Source of the DNA: Alteromonadaceae bacterium 2753L.S.0a.02
GTDB taxonomy: Bacteria; Pseudomonadota; Gammaproteobacteria; Pseudomonadales; Cellvibrionaceae
Reading direction: 5' to 3'
Assembly (NCBI GenBank): GCA_007827375.1
Contig: VISH01000001.1
Location: 124,001-188,000, forward strand
Length of the DNA stretch: 64,000 nucleotides
Positions 55,950 to 63,839 of this stretch are shown in pieces; position 1 is the stretch's first letter, and each line of letters begins with the position of its first letter. The notes beneath the pieces were generated by a model. It was not told the origin of the DNA. It worked only from the letters and a program-made list of their open reading frames with translations, and did no database searches. The position numbers and the translations under genes are program-made.

Positions 55950-56501
55950 CTAGGTATTCCTTTCAGCAATGTCCGTGGGCAAGCCATCAATACTTTGCTG
56001 ATTCTTATTTAACCAGTAGGCTTTTATGCCTTCTTCCCCCTGTTGTTTGGCCCAATCGCTAAGCTGTTCCCGTTCACCGACGTAATCGTAAAAAGGTACA
56101 GCCATTCCGCAAGAACTTTGTACCAAATCCACGGAGACCACAAATATCTGGCGGGCTCCAGCACTGGGAGGAAACTTTGCGTAGAGTTCACCCCAAGCTG
56201 GATCATTGCGATGAACCGCTGTAGCGGTACCGTACAACCGAAGAATAAGCGGCTTACCTTCGAACGCCGCAAACATAATCGTCATACGCGGGTGCTGTTG
56301 CACATGGGCTGCAGTTTCATTACCACTACCGGTCACATTTAACCACATTACCTCCGTTGCGGAGACAACTCTAAAAGAATCCATGCCCTTGGGGGAAATA
56401 TTCACGCGGCTTGTGTCAGTAGCAGTACCCACAAAAAATAATTTCTGACGGGAAATAAATGAAATATGTTTTTCGGACAGTTCTGCGAATCTAGCGCCCA
56501 T
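55950..56501 (-). CDS. Pyridoxamine 5'-phosphate oxidase-like flavoprotein
   Basis: 183 residues. The split-barrel FMN fold is recognised from FFVGTATDTSRVNISPKGMD near residue 25, MTIMFAAFEGKPLILRLYGTA near 92 and VVSVDLVQSSCGMAVPFYDYVGER near 142. Members bind FMN or F420-like cofactors; the reaction cannot be read from sequence. Confidence 0.88.
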   Translation of the reverse strand: MGARFAELSEKHISFISRQKLFFVGTATDTSRVNISPKGMDSFRVVSATEVMWLNVTGSGNETAAHVQQHPRMTIMFAAFEGKPLILRLYGTATAVHRNDPAWGELYAKFPPSAGARQIFVVSVDLVQSSCGMAVPFYDYVGEREQLSDWAKQQGEEGIKAYWLNKNQQSIDGLPTDIAERNT

Positions 56502-56573
56502 GGTTAATCGCTCCTTGGCTCAAATCTGTTGTTTGTCATCGACTGTATCGAACTTAAAAAAATATAATTATCT

Positions 56574-57107
56574 CTACTCACTCGGCACTAGCACAAAAAA
56601 ATCGGTAACCCCAACATCAACACCCATTTGAAATAGCAGGGTGCTTACCTGACCGCGATGGTGAGTTTGGTGATTAAACACATGCTGCAACACGAAGCCG
56701 AAATTTTTCGTAAATTCTAGACCTTTTGAACTTCTAAAAGTGAGCGTGCTAGCCAATACTTCGTCACTCAGTGCGGCAGTAAATGAAATTATTTGCTGAT
56801 CCATAATTTCGCGCGAACGCCGTAACTCAGTGAAATCAGCATACATAATTTCATCCAGAGACTGCGGTAAACGATGATTAACAAAATAATCGAGCATGTC
56901 AGGTTGAGATTCGTGCTGAGCAAATCGCTTAAACCAGTGGATATCGCCCACCAAAATGTGGTTAAGCGTACCTAACACAGATTTGAAATACGCACCGCGG
57001 TTTTCTATGAGCTGTTCCGCTGTAATCAGTGCAGCAGCATTATAAACGCTTTGATTCATCAACTGGTTGTAGTGCGCAAAACGTTGAAAGCTTTCGACGA
57101 ACGACAT
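56574..57107 (-). CDS. DinB-family protein
   Basis: 177 residues, four-helix bundle. Metal-ligand histidines are seen in LNHILVGDIHWFKRF (about residue 47) and HQTHHRGQVSTLL near the C-terminus. DinB proteins are mostly thiol-transferase-like metalloproteins linked to stress or detoxification. Confidence 0.88.
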   Translation of the reverse strand: MSFVESFQRFAHYNQLMNQSVYNAAALITAEQLIENRGAYFKSVLGTLNHILVGDIHWFKRFAQHESQPDMLDYFVNHRLPQSLDEIMYADFTELRRSREIMDQQIISFTAALSDEVLASTLTFRSSKGLEFTKNFGFVLQHVFNHQTHHRGQVSTLLFQMGVDVGVTDFFVLVPSE

Positions 57108-57181
57108 GGTTAACCTCGATTTAGCTTAAATATATTTCAAATAAAGGAAGTATTAACGTAACTTTTTGCGCAGCTGAATCG

Positions 57182-57607
57182 CTAGCCGTGAACTAACTTA
57201 GCAAATTCAAGCATATCCGGCATTTTCTCGAAGCGTTCACCCGTGGGTGACACCACTCCCCACGAGGCCTTATCGACCAGATAAAGATTCGCTACAATAT
57301 TATACGGCCCATCGTCCAGTGCGCCCACGGGAATCCAATAGAATCCGGTTTCACGCAATAGGTTTGGTACAACCGCGCCACAACAAGAACAAAAACTCGA
57401 TGTAAAACCGGTATCTTTCACCCAGGTTTTCACATCGGCTTCGCCTTTCAGCCACGTCAATTGATCGAGTGATACCACCGTGCCAGAATTGGAAGCAGAA
57501 CCGCCCTGCTTACGACATAAAGAACAGTGGCACTGATACATATTACCGTTGAAACCAGATAGTTGGAATTCAACAGCACCGCACAAACAGCTTCCTCGGA
57601 CCTCCAT
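57182..57607 (-). CDS. GFA-family zinc protein
   Basis: 141 residues with AAAGGAG upstream of the ATG. Zinc motifs are GSCLCGAVEF, CHCSLCRKQGGSAS and CSCCGAVVPN. Third GFA member of the window, unlinked to the other two. Substrate unknown. Confidence 0.9.
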   Translation of the reverse strand: MEVRGSCLCGAVEFQLSGFNGNMYQCHCSLCRKQGGSASNSGTVVSLDQLTWLKGEADVKTWVKDTGFTSSFCSCCGAVVPNLLRETGFYWIPVGALDDGPYNIVANLYLVDKASWGVVSPTGERFEKMPDMLEFAKLVHG

Positions 57608-57932
57608 GATCGCTCCTTTAATGGCTATTTTCAGATAAGGGTTATTGTCTTAGGTAATTCTAACAAATGCTTTGTTAATGCCGAGTCACAACATTACGAT
57701 CGATTACAATAGCGCACTAGCCCTTTGACCAAATGCTGCGATAGTTTTTTGTTACGAAAAACAACTCCCTATTAAAGAGTGGTGAACAGCTGTGTCGGAA
57801 AGGGCGACCAAGCTAGCGGCGCGAATCTCACAACTCACGGATTACGGAACCTTTCTACGAATGAATCTACAAAACAGAGGCACGCACAAAGCCTCGAGAA
57901 TACGCATAGCTCAAATTCAAACACTGCCCTTT
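57608..57932. other. 325-base region without a supported gene
   Basis: AT-rich spacer. One short plus-strand frame begins at 57779 but opposes the PAP2-like gene and shows no family pattern. A stretch AGTTTTTT...AAAAACAACT near 57745 can form a stem. Nothing else is seen. Confidence 0.4.
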
Positions 57933-58433
57933 TCACGATTTGTATATACGTAGTAATAAGGGTAAAGCAATGGCTAAACGCTGCTCGCCGCGAGAGACAA
58001 AGCATTTCAACAGAATTGATAAAATGTACAGTAGCCCCCCGATTCCCACAGCCAATGTCACTCCGGTAGAAAGTATATCTGCAACAGTGTGATATTTCTG
58101 ATAAAGCATGAGCCCGCAATAAGAAAAAAAAGACAGTTGCCAAAGGAGCAGCCAACGGGGCACTAACAGCGAAAGGTAAGTTACAAGCACAAGAGAAACC
58201 GCTGTATGCGTACTGTAATCCAGCCCCCAGCGCGGCCATATATTGTAGACATTGTCTATAAACATAATGCCGTAAGCCAGTGCAAGACCCATAACTAAGA
58301 TCAGGAACCGTGTTACAGCCATTTTAAAACGGCTTAGCCCCCCGGTAGAGACAATGACAGTCGACAGTAAGGAAATAACTGCAATAAAAGGCGTATAACT
58401 ATCGGCAATTTTATCTAAGGTTTCGTAATCGAT
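57933..58433 (-). CDS. PAP2-like small membrane protein, likely non-AUG start
   Basis: About 166 residues if started at ATC (58433); the first in-frame ATG is at 58322, 37 codons later. The upstream frame is open and membrane-protein-like (LDKIADSYTPFIAVISLLST), and a strong GGGGAGGA lies seven bases before the second of two ATC codons. Four or five hydrophobic helices are visible. YSTHTAVSLVL and YQKYHTVADIL correspond to the His-containing motifs of PAP2-type phosphatases, but the full acid-phosphatase signature is incomplete. Lipid phosphatase activity is therefore uncertain. Confidence 0.6.
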   Translation of the reverse strand: MDYETLDKIADSYTPFIAVISLLSTVIVSTGGLSRFKMAVTRFLILVMGLALAYGIMFIDNVYNIWPRWGLDYSTHTAVSLVLVTYLSLLVPRWLLLWQLSFFSYCGLMLYQKYHTVADILSTGVTLAVGIGGLLYILSILLKCFVSRGEQRLAIALPLLLRIYKS

Positions 58434-58596
58434 GATCCAATCCTCCCCAGCAAACCCTCACACTTACCCTCCAAAAGTCCCAACTCTTCATCATTTTGCC
58501 AATACCATTAACACGGCGCCTTATATACCGGGTTAATAATATCAATGAAATCAAAATTGAACGTGTCAGGGCTTGAAGGTGTATTAATGTGGTCTA

Positions 58597-60423
58597 CTAA
58601 TCAATAGTAGCCTCCAATGTCGCTCGCCCCCCAGTTGCAGAGTAAAAAGGCCGGTGAGGTGATAAAGGCGACAAGCCTTGCTTGGTAAGCACAGTATCGT
58701 CAGTCGACTCCATACGAGCAGCGTAATAATTAAATAGCGCCATGGCCTGTTGAGATAACAGGTCCTCAGAGACCAACACAGTGGCAACCCGAAAATCTGA
58801 GGCTTCGTTAGGATAGGCTGGCTGACGCACACCATTGGCCGAAATAACATCATCAATCGTAAATTCAGTAAAGTTCGCGCTGGGAAAATTATTAGGGTTA
58901 CCGGCGTCATCCATGACAAAATGATTACTGACCTGGTCGGCAGGCAATACGCCCATTAAGTAAAGCGCTAAATCTTTAAACGCTTTAGGATTAGGGTCTA
59001 CTGTTTTCTGCACAACACCATCAACAATATCCAGCACATAAGTAAATTGCCCGCCCTGCCCACTGGGTAGAGAAAATCCAAGAATACCATTCGCCAAATC
59101 TGAAATTGGCCAATGTGGTGAAGTCTGCCCAAGCAATGGAAGATTGTTAAAATTCATCCACGCGTGAGAAATTTCGTGGGAAAAGACATTGGCAGCACCA
59201 TCGAAAAATTGCGATGTCGGGAATACAATATTTCCGCGCAGACGCCCATCGCTTCCAAATTTCGAAGTACGGTCAAATAAGGTAGCTCCTATCCCCGCGA
59301 TTTCGTTTTTAACCCCCAAATAACTGGCATTCTGGATATACGATCGAGACACACTCACTACAGTGAGAAAATCATAATTATCGCCGAACAATTCATAAAA
59401 TGCTTGCGATATACTTTCTCGTTTTGCAGTGCTTAAAGAAACATAATCAGAAAACACTTCCGGCAACGCTAAATTAACCACTTTGGAGCATTGCTGGGCC
59501 CATGAAGCTACAGCTGTAAGTGTGCATTGTGGAATATCTGGCGTATACACATTTGCGAATACGTTTATAGTTTTATCCAAGGTTTTTAAAAACCCAACGA
59601 CAGGGCGGTGTAAATTGTTCGCAAGATTGTGATATTGCAAAGCCAGATTTGTACTCAGCTCTACCGAATAATTACAGTTTTCATCAGGGCCAACAAGTGC
59701 TAAATTTTCTGAGCAGGCTGCTGAAGGTGAGTTTGAGAGACATAGCTCCGCGTTCGTAGCAGCGCCCAATATACGTGCAGTAAAGCTTACAGAATTGCTC
59801 TGAGCTACATCGATAACAGCGGGGCTCCAACTATAACCCAATACTTCAGGCTCCATTTGGCTGCACGCCGACGGCTGCGATTGCGGCTCAGTGCCGTAAA
59901 TTAAACTGCCATTGCTATATACGCTAATTTTGTTCCACGCTTGATAATTCCCCGTCGATTCGGCAAAGGAATAATCATTTTCCTGAACAAAAGAGGCCCA
60001 ATTGTCCGCGTGTATGGCAAATTGTAAATTTATGTATTTTCCCGGTAACAAGTTTCCCGCAGCCTCAGAAAACCCCAACTCAACATAACTGTTATCGGCC
60101 TTGGCACTTACGATATGGGTGACACAGCTAAATGGGTAATTACACGGGCTCTGCCAAGTTCCACTATTTAACACATGAAATACAGGCACCACTTGGGCGC
60201 TAGCTGTTTCGTTGGAATACCAGTAACGCAATGTAATATCACTGAGCTGTAAGGAACTGCTGGTTGTATTGTGCAATAAAATATCGGGTTTAATGATTAC
60301 CTGATCACCGTAACTGTTGTTGCGGTACTCCAGCACAACATTAGCGGCACTTGCGCTAGCAACACACACCCCAAACAGCACAGCAAACAGATTTGTAATG
60401 GTACATAAGCGAGTGTAATTCAT
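58597..60423 (-). CDS. Secreted CBM3-linked zinc metallopeptidase
   Basis: 608 residues. A signal peptide ends near residue 27. Residues about 28-180 match a family 3 carbohydrate-binding module: LSDITLRYWYSNE, ADNSYVELGFSEAAG, NWASFVQENDYSF and NGSLIYGTEP are the expected conserved segments of a cellulose-binding sandwich. Residues about 190-290 look Ig-like, with several cysteines. The C-terminal half carries the zinc motif H416-E-I-S-H420 with a possible third ligand His437 (SPHWPISD) and a DLALYLMGVLP segment. This joins cellulose binding to proteolysis. It is not in an operon. Confidence 0.8.
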   Translation of the reverse strand: MNYTRLCTITNLFAVLFGVCVASASAANVVLEYRNNSYGDQVIIKPDILLHNTTSSSLQLSDITLRYWYSNETASAQVVPVFHVLNSGTWQSPCNYPFSCVTHIVSAKADNSYVELGFSEAAGNLLPGKYINLQFAIHADNWASFVQENDYSFAESTGNYQAWNKISVYSNGSLIYGTEPQSQPSACSQMEPEVLGYSWSPAVIDVAQSNSVSFTARILGAATNAELCLSNSPSAACSENLALVGPDENCNYSVELSTNLALQYHNLANNLHRPVVGFLKTLDKTINVFANVYTPDIPQCTLTAVASWAQQCSKVVNLALPEVFSDYVSLSTAKRESISQAFYELFGDNYDFLTVVSVSRSYIQNASYLGVKNEIAGIGATLFDRTSKFGSDGRLRGNIVFPTSQFFDGAANVFSHEISHAWMNFNNLPLLGQTSPHWPISDLANGILGFSLPSGQGGQFTYVLDIVDGVVQKTVDPNPKAFKDLALYLMGVLPADQVSNHFVMDDAGNPNNFPSANFTEFTIDDVISANGVRQPAYPNEASDFRVATVLVSEDLLSQQAMALFNYYAARMESTDDTVLTKQGLSPLSPHRPFYSATGGRATLEATID

Positions 60424-60962
60424 TGATCTTCCCTCATATTGGATACGCTAATTATATTTACTAACTTTGCGCTTGCCGTGGCAAAAGCAACTGACGGATG
60501 AACATTACCGATCCAGTCCCGTTTGCATTAGGCATCGGGTAAAACCTTAGAACAACATACGGCATTGATTCTTATTGATTGCTATTTAATTGGTAAATCC
60601 ATAGCAACTGAAAAACCTTTTATTCTCTTGTGATCTCAAGCTTTTCTCTTTTCCTAAAAGAGTAATTCCTCTATTTCCAACTGTGCACATACCACCCTGA
60701 GTAGCAAGATACAAGGTTACATTGTTTGTAATACTAGCCAGCGCACGGAATTCGTTCGCAATCGATTTTAAGTGTGTAGCGAACATACCAGCTATACCTT
60801 ACTTCAACACCCCAAGGCCCAGACAGCCATTCGGCGAATTCGCCATAGCGGACATCTCAATTTTTTTAATAATATAAGGCGCAGAAAAATGGCGGGACCT
60901 CTATATTCACTCAAACTTCCACATAACGCGTTTCTCGCTGAAACGTATTACATTGCAAATTG
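60424..60962. other. 539-base AT-rich region without a supported gene
   Basis: Short frames on both strands (for example minus 60586-60786 and plus 60772-61062) have no ribosome site, signal peptide or recognisable family. It probably contains the promoter of the CBM3-peptidase gene near 60430-60500. Nothing further is seen. Confidence 0.4.
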
Positions 60963-61229
60963 CTATGTATTTCCTTTACTTAATAATTTTATCCAAACGA
61001 ATGATAAGATTAAAAAAATAGGAAGCAACCAAGCGATTAGCGGAAACAGCCAACTTAGGTAAGTCTCAATTACTATAACCCAATTTGTAGCATTTTCGCT
61101 TCTGAATAGCCCGCTATAGTTTAGGTTCCAATCTAAGAAAGTAACAATCGCCGAAATCAGTGCTGCAAGCCCGAAGCTTGAGGGTACAAATGCAATCAAG
61201 ACTTGCCTTCTATAATCAACTTTTCCCAT
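60963..61229 (-). CDS. Small two-helix membrane protein, unidentified
   Basis: 88 residues. Two hydrophobic segments at about 10-30 and 50-80 are separated by a polar loop, and the ends are positively charged. No ribosome site is clear. It could be a real small membrane protein of the accessory region; no family recognised. Confidence 0.4.
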   Translation of the reverse strand: MGKVDYRRQVLIAFVPSSFGLAALISAIVTFLDWNLNYSGLFRSENATNWVIVIETYLSWLFPLIAWLLPIFLILSFVWIKLLSKGNT

Positions 61230-61462
61230 AAATAATTAGATCGACGCATATCACGTTAAGAAGATAAACTAAAACCATTACTTTATTTTTCTACCAAAAG
61301 ATACCACGAATAAACATCACAACTTATTGGCTATATCACAAAAACTGCCGCACTAATTTTGGTCAAATAAAACCAAAAGAGCAGCAAGCCTACAACAATA
61401 CTATCTTCACGCTATACTGCATAAACATTCCCATGTAGCGCATTAGAATAACGCATATTGCT

Positions 61463-61843
61463 TTACTTCGAATACTCATGCTTATAACTAACAACGTAGG
61501 CAGTACCACTGCACTCCATCAGCGCGATACAATCCACCGACTCTCTCTGGCCACAAGACTCTACGAGCAAACCATTGCCACCCAGATTTTGGGTTTTTAC
61601 TTTCATATCTTTAATTACAATTTTTTTACGTGGCGCAGGTTGATCAATGCTGTGTTGACAATAGACGGATTCCACCACACCAAGGGTAATGATTTTATAT
61701 TTTTCTAATTCATTGGCCGAATACACGTCCACGGCCGATTCTTGGAGCACCGATTTACCGTAAGAACCTGCGTTCGTATTGAAAGTGACTCCATTACACC
61801 CCACTAGCAATGCGATCACTAACACGTATAGGAAATTCTTCAT
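61463..61843 (-). CDS. RcsF-like lipoprotein
   Basis: 126 residues. A lipoprotein signal ends in ALLVGC (Cys16). The mature part follows the RcsF order: VYSANELEKYKIITLGVVES, then four cysteines in VYCQHS, ESCGQRESVDC and MECSG, with the basic KKIVIKDMKVK helix between. RcsF is an outer-membrane sensor that signals envelope damage to IgaA/RcsCDB. No Rcs phosphorelay gene is in the window. Homology is a pattern match, not confirmed. Confidence 0.6.
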   Translation of the reverse strand: MKNFLYVLVIALLVGCNGVTFNTNAGSYGKSVLQESAVDVYSANELEKYKIITLGVVESVYCQHSIDQPAPRKKIVIKDMKVKTQNLGGNGLLVESCGQRESVDCIALMECSGTAYVVSYKHEYSK

Positions 61844-62012
61844 GATTGATAACCAATAAATAAATTTTTGCGCAAGCGCTCAACTATTCTGGATGGGAGG
61901 ATTTAGGCGCCACTCAGGACGACTTCAAAAAAATTGCTACAACTATACTAGATATCTACCAAATTAGGGTAACTCGGAAATGGGTTCAGCAGCGACGATG
62001 TATTGATTCACA

Positions 62013-62363
62013 TTAACGAATTGTAAAATATTCAAGCACACAATAGTTAGAGCTAGTTATTTTACGGCTATCATCGATAGTAACCAAAATATCGGAATCA
62101 GACATTTTTGCTGCTAAGACCATAGATAATGCCGATTCATTATTTGTTGGAATAACAATCGAGTATTCGCCATCATTAGTTCTACAGTCTGGATTATGAT
62201 TCGCGTCTTTGATTGTAAACCAAACCAACTTGTGCCACTCAGGAGCTAAAGTTGAAGCGGCTTCGTGATATCTGACCTGGCTAATCTTTCCTTGAATATC
62301 ATACCTTTTAGCATTTGCTGTAGCAGCCAAACATATAAAAAAACCCATTAGTAAAAATTTCAT
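62013..62363 (-). CDS. Small secreted protein, unidentified
   Basis: 116 residues with AAGGA eight bases before the ATG. A clear signal peptide ends near ATANAKR. The mature 97 residues are beta-rich with two cysteines (NPDCRTND and SSNYCVLEY) that could form a disulphide. No family recognised. Confidence 0.6.
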   Translation of the reverse strand: MKFLLMGFFICLAATANAKRYDIQGKISQVRYHEAASTLAPEWHKLVWFTIKDANHNPDCRTNDGEYSIVIPTNNESALSMVLAAKMSDSDILVTIDDSRKITSSNYCVLEYFTIR

Positions 62364-62495
62364 TTGTATTCCTTTGTATAACGAGACTGTCGAATAACCC
62401 CGTCATAAATAAAAACGCAACCAACAAACCTGCGTAGCGGCATATCATTCGAGCGACTATTTTTACTATTTTACGTTCGCTCTTATATCGATTTT

Positions 62496-62526
62496 AAAAA
62501 AGTTATGCCTATCATTAGGCATAACT
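62496..62526 (-). terminator. Terminator at the transposase remnant
   Basis: An 11-bp stem AGTTATGCCTA/TAGGCATAACT spans the transposase stop codon and is followed by six T on the minus strand. Confidence 0.75.
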
Positions 62527-62949
62527 CCCATATTTTTGTATTTTCACTAAATTATGTACGGCACAAAATAAATACCACTGCCCAGTCACCTTTTTTAGGC
62601 TTCGTAAACTAAACCACCGTAACCCCATAACGTGTTTGATATGCGCAAATACGGGTTCCACTGTACCAATGCGGTCTGAGTATATGGCGCGCCCCTCCGG
62701 ACTGTCCATTTTACGCTTCATACGATCAATGGCTCGGCTGTTATTCGCAGGGGTATTTTTGCGAATACTCACTTGACGCCCTCGATCCTTTACGCCATTA
62801 CGTAAACACTGGGCTTGTAACGAGCAGTTTTTACAATCGTTAAGGTATCCCTCAAAGCGAATGTACTCAACTCCCTTGTTTATGTAACCGGGTGAGCAGA
62901 GCCACAGCTCCACTTCCAGAGACAAGCTTTGAATTAGCAGGTCCAGCAT
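62515..62949 (-). pseudogene. C-terminal fragment of an IS1182-type transposase
   Basis: About 144 residues remain. They show the C-terminal part of DDE transposases of the IS1182/DDE_Tnp_1_6 group: FEGYLNDCKNCSLQAQC with cysteine pairs, then RKMDSPEGRAIYSDRIGTVEPVFAHIKHVMGLRWF with the final catalytic Glu, and FCAVHNLVKI at the end. Complete members have 450-550 residues, so the N-terminal two-thirds, including the first catalytic Asp residues, is missing. The break lies near 62,900-62,950, next to the repeat region. Confidence 0.8.
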
Positions 62950-63020
62950 AGTTCTCTACGAAAGACGCAGCTAAATTCGTCCAACCACTGTCTTTTCCTA
63001 GTTTGCATTCCGGAGTGACT

Positions 63021-63489
63021 GTCCCTCTTGTCCTGGTCCCTCTTGTCCTTTGGCTAGTTACTTCGTTACAACCGGTCTCGGCGCTGCCTCCAATTAAAGC
63101 CGGTGTGCAGATATCGCTACAGGTGGCGTGTAACTCATGATTGGGATGGGCCACCTGCTGATTGGGCTTCGTTAATTGGTGATAGATTAACCAACCGGGT
63201 GATTGGCGCTTAGTCCCCCTCTGATTGGCAGGCACTCATTTGCCGATAGAATGTACAACCGGGTAATTGGCGCACTGTCCCTGGTTGATTGGGGTTCAGT
63301 GAAAGCGTGATTGGTGTGGGTGCGGAAAAGCAAGGAAGCCCAGCTGGCTGATTGGTGACCTATGATCCAGCGATTGGGGAGCTATCACGGCTATCTAGAA
63401 TGGCTTACGGTTTGATTGGATAGGTGTCATGTTGCGATTGGGAGGGGATACAGGTTAAGGCATTCTTCGGTGTCTGTCCCTCTTGTCCT
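63021..63489. repeat. Element bracketed by 14-mer GTCCCTCTTGTCCT copies
   Basis: The 14-mer GTCCCTCTTGTCCT occurs at 63021-63034, 63036-63049 and 63476-63489. The first two are tandem with a 15-base period; the third closes the segment. Partial copies (GTCCCCCTCT at 63213-63222, GTCCCTGG at 63277-63284) fall inside the array. No coding frame is supported within. Confidence 0.75.
63139..63441 (+). repeat. Phased GATTGG array, 20-22 bp period
   Basis: The hexamer GATTGG (once AATTGG in phase) starts at 63139, 63160, 63201, 63223, 63265, 63287, 63309, 63350, 63372, 63414 and 63436. The gaps are 20-22 or about twice that. In the double gaps two variant units begin with GATAGA (63181 and 63245) and both end in CAACCGGGT. 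Many neighbours differ by about 64 bases, a higher-order period of three units (22+22+20). Between the motifs the bases are not conserved. Confidence 0.8.
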
Positions 63490-63692
63490 TAAAGACAAAA
63501 TTCGAAGGTGTTCTCACCGAGGACGTCTAGAAAATTGACGTCGAGAAATACCGATTGATTTAGGTTGTCATCGAGATAATTAGACATAGGCACACCGATG
63601 TGCGGATAAGCTACCTCATTTTACCGTAACCACACTATAAATACGCAGGTTTTGGCTATTTTTCTACAGCCTGAACGCCTTGCTCACCGGCA

Positions 63693-63763
63693 CATACTGC
63701 GTAGAGCGTTTTTGTGTGAAAATGGAGCGCAGCGACAGACACAAAAACGAGCGTAGCAGTATG
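63693..63763. repeat. Long imperfect stem-loop
   Basis: CATACTGC (63693-63700) and CGTTTTTGTGT (63707-63717) pair with ACACAAAAACG (63739-63749) and GCAGTATG (63756-63763), giving 8- and 11-bp stems around a six-base internal loop and a 21-base terminal loop. It may be an end structure of a mobile element or part of a structured RNA. Confidence 0.6.
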
Positions 63764-63839
63764 TATCCGAGTGGAGCAACTTGTATGGTTGAAATAACAC
63801 GATTTCCCTTCCTGTTACTTAAGCGATAAGGTGAGGCCC

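Noticed and set aside
57779..58069. 96-residue plus-strand ORF opposing the PAP2-like gene
   Set aside because: It is largely antisense to a membrane-protein frame with clear hydrophobic pattern and lacks a family match.
60586..60786. 66-residue minus-strand ORF
   Set aside because: No ribosome site, no signal or membrane pattern, and no family recognised; too weak to list as a gene.
62867..63235. 122-residue minus-strand ORF over the repeat region
   Set aside because: It spans the junction of the transposase fragment and the repeats, with composition dictated by the repeats. No recognisable domain.
63139..63441. The GATTGG array as a CRISPR array
   Set aside because: The constant part is only six bases, the period is about 21 bp, and no 28-37 base repeat with uniform spacers is present. 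No cas gene is in the window.
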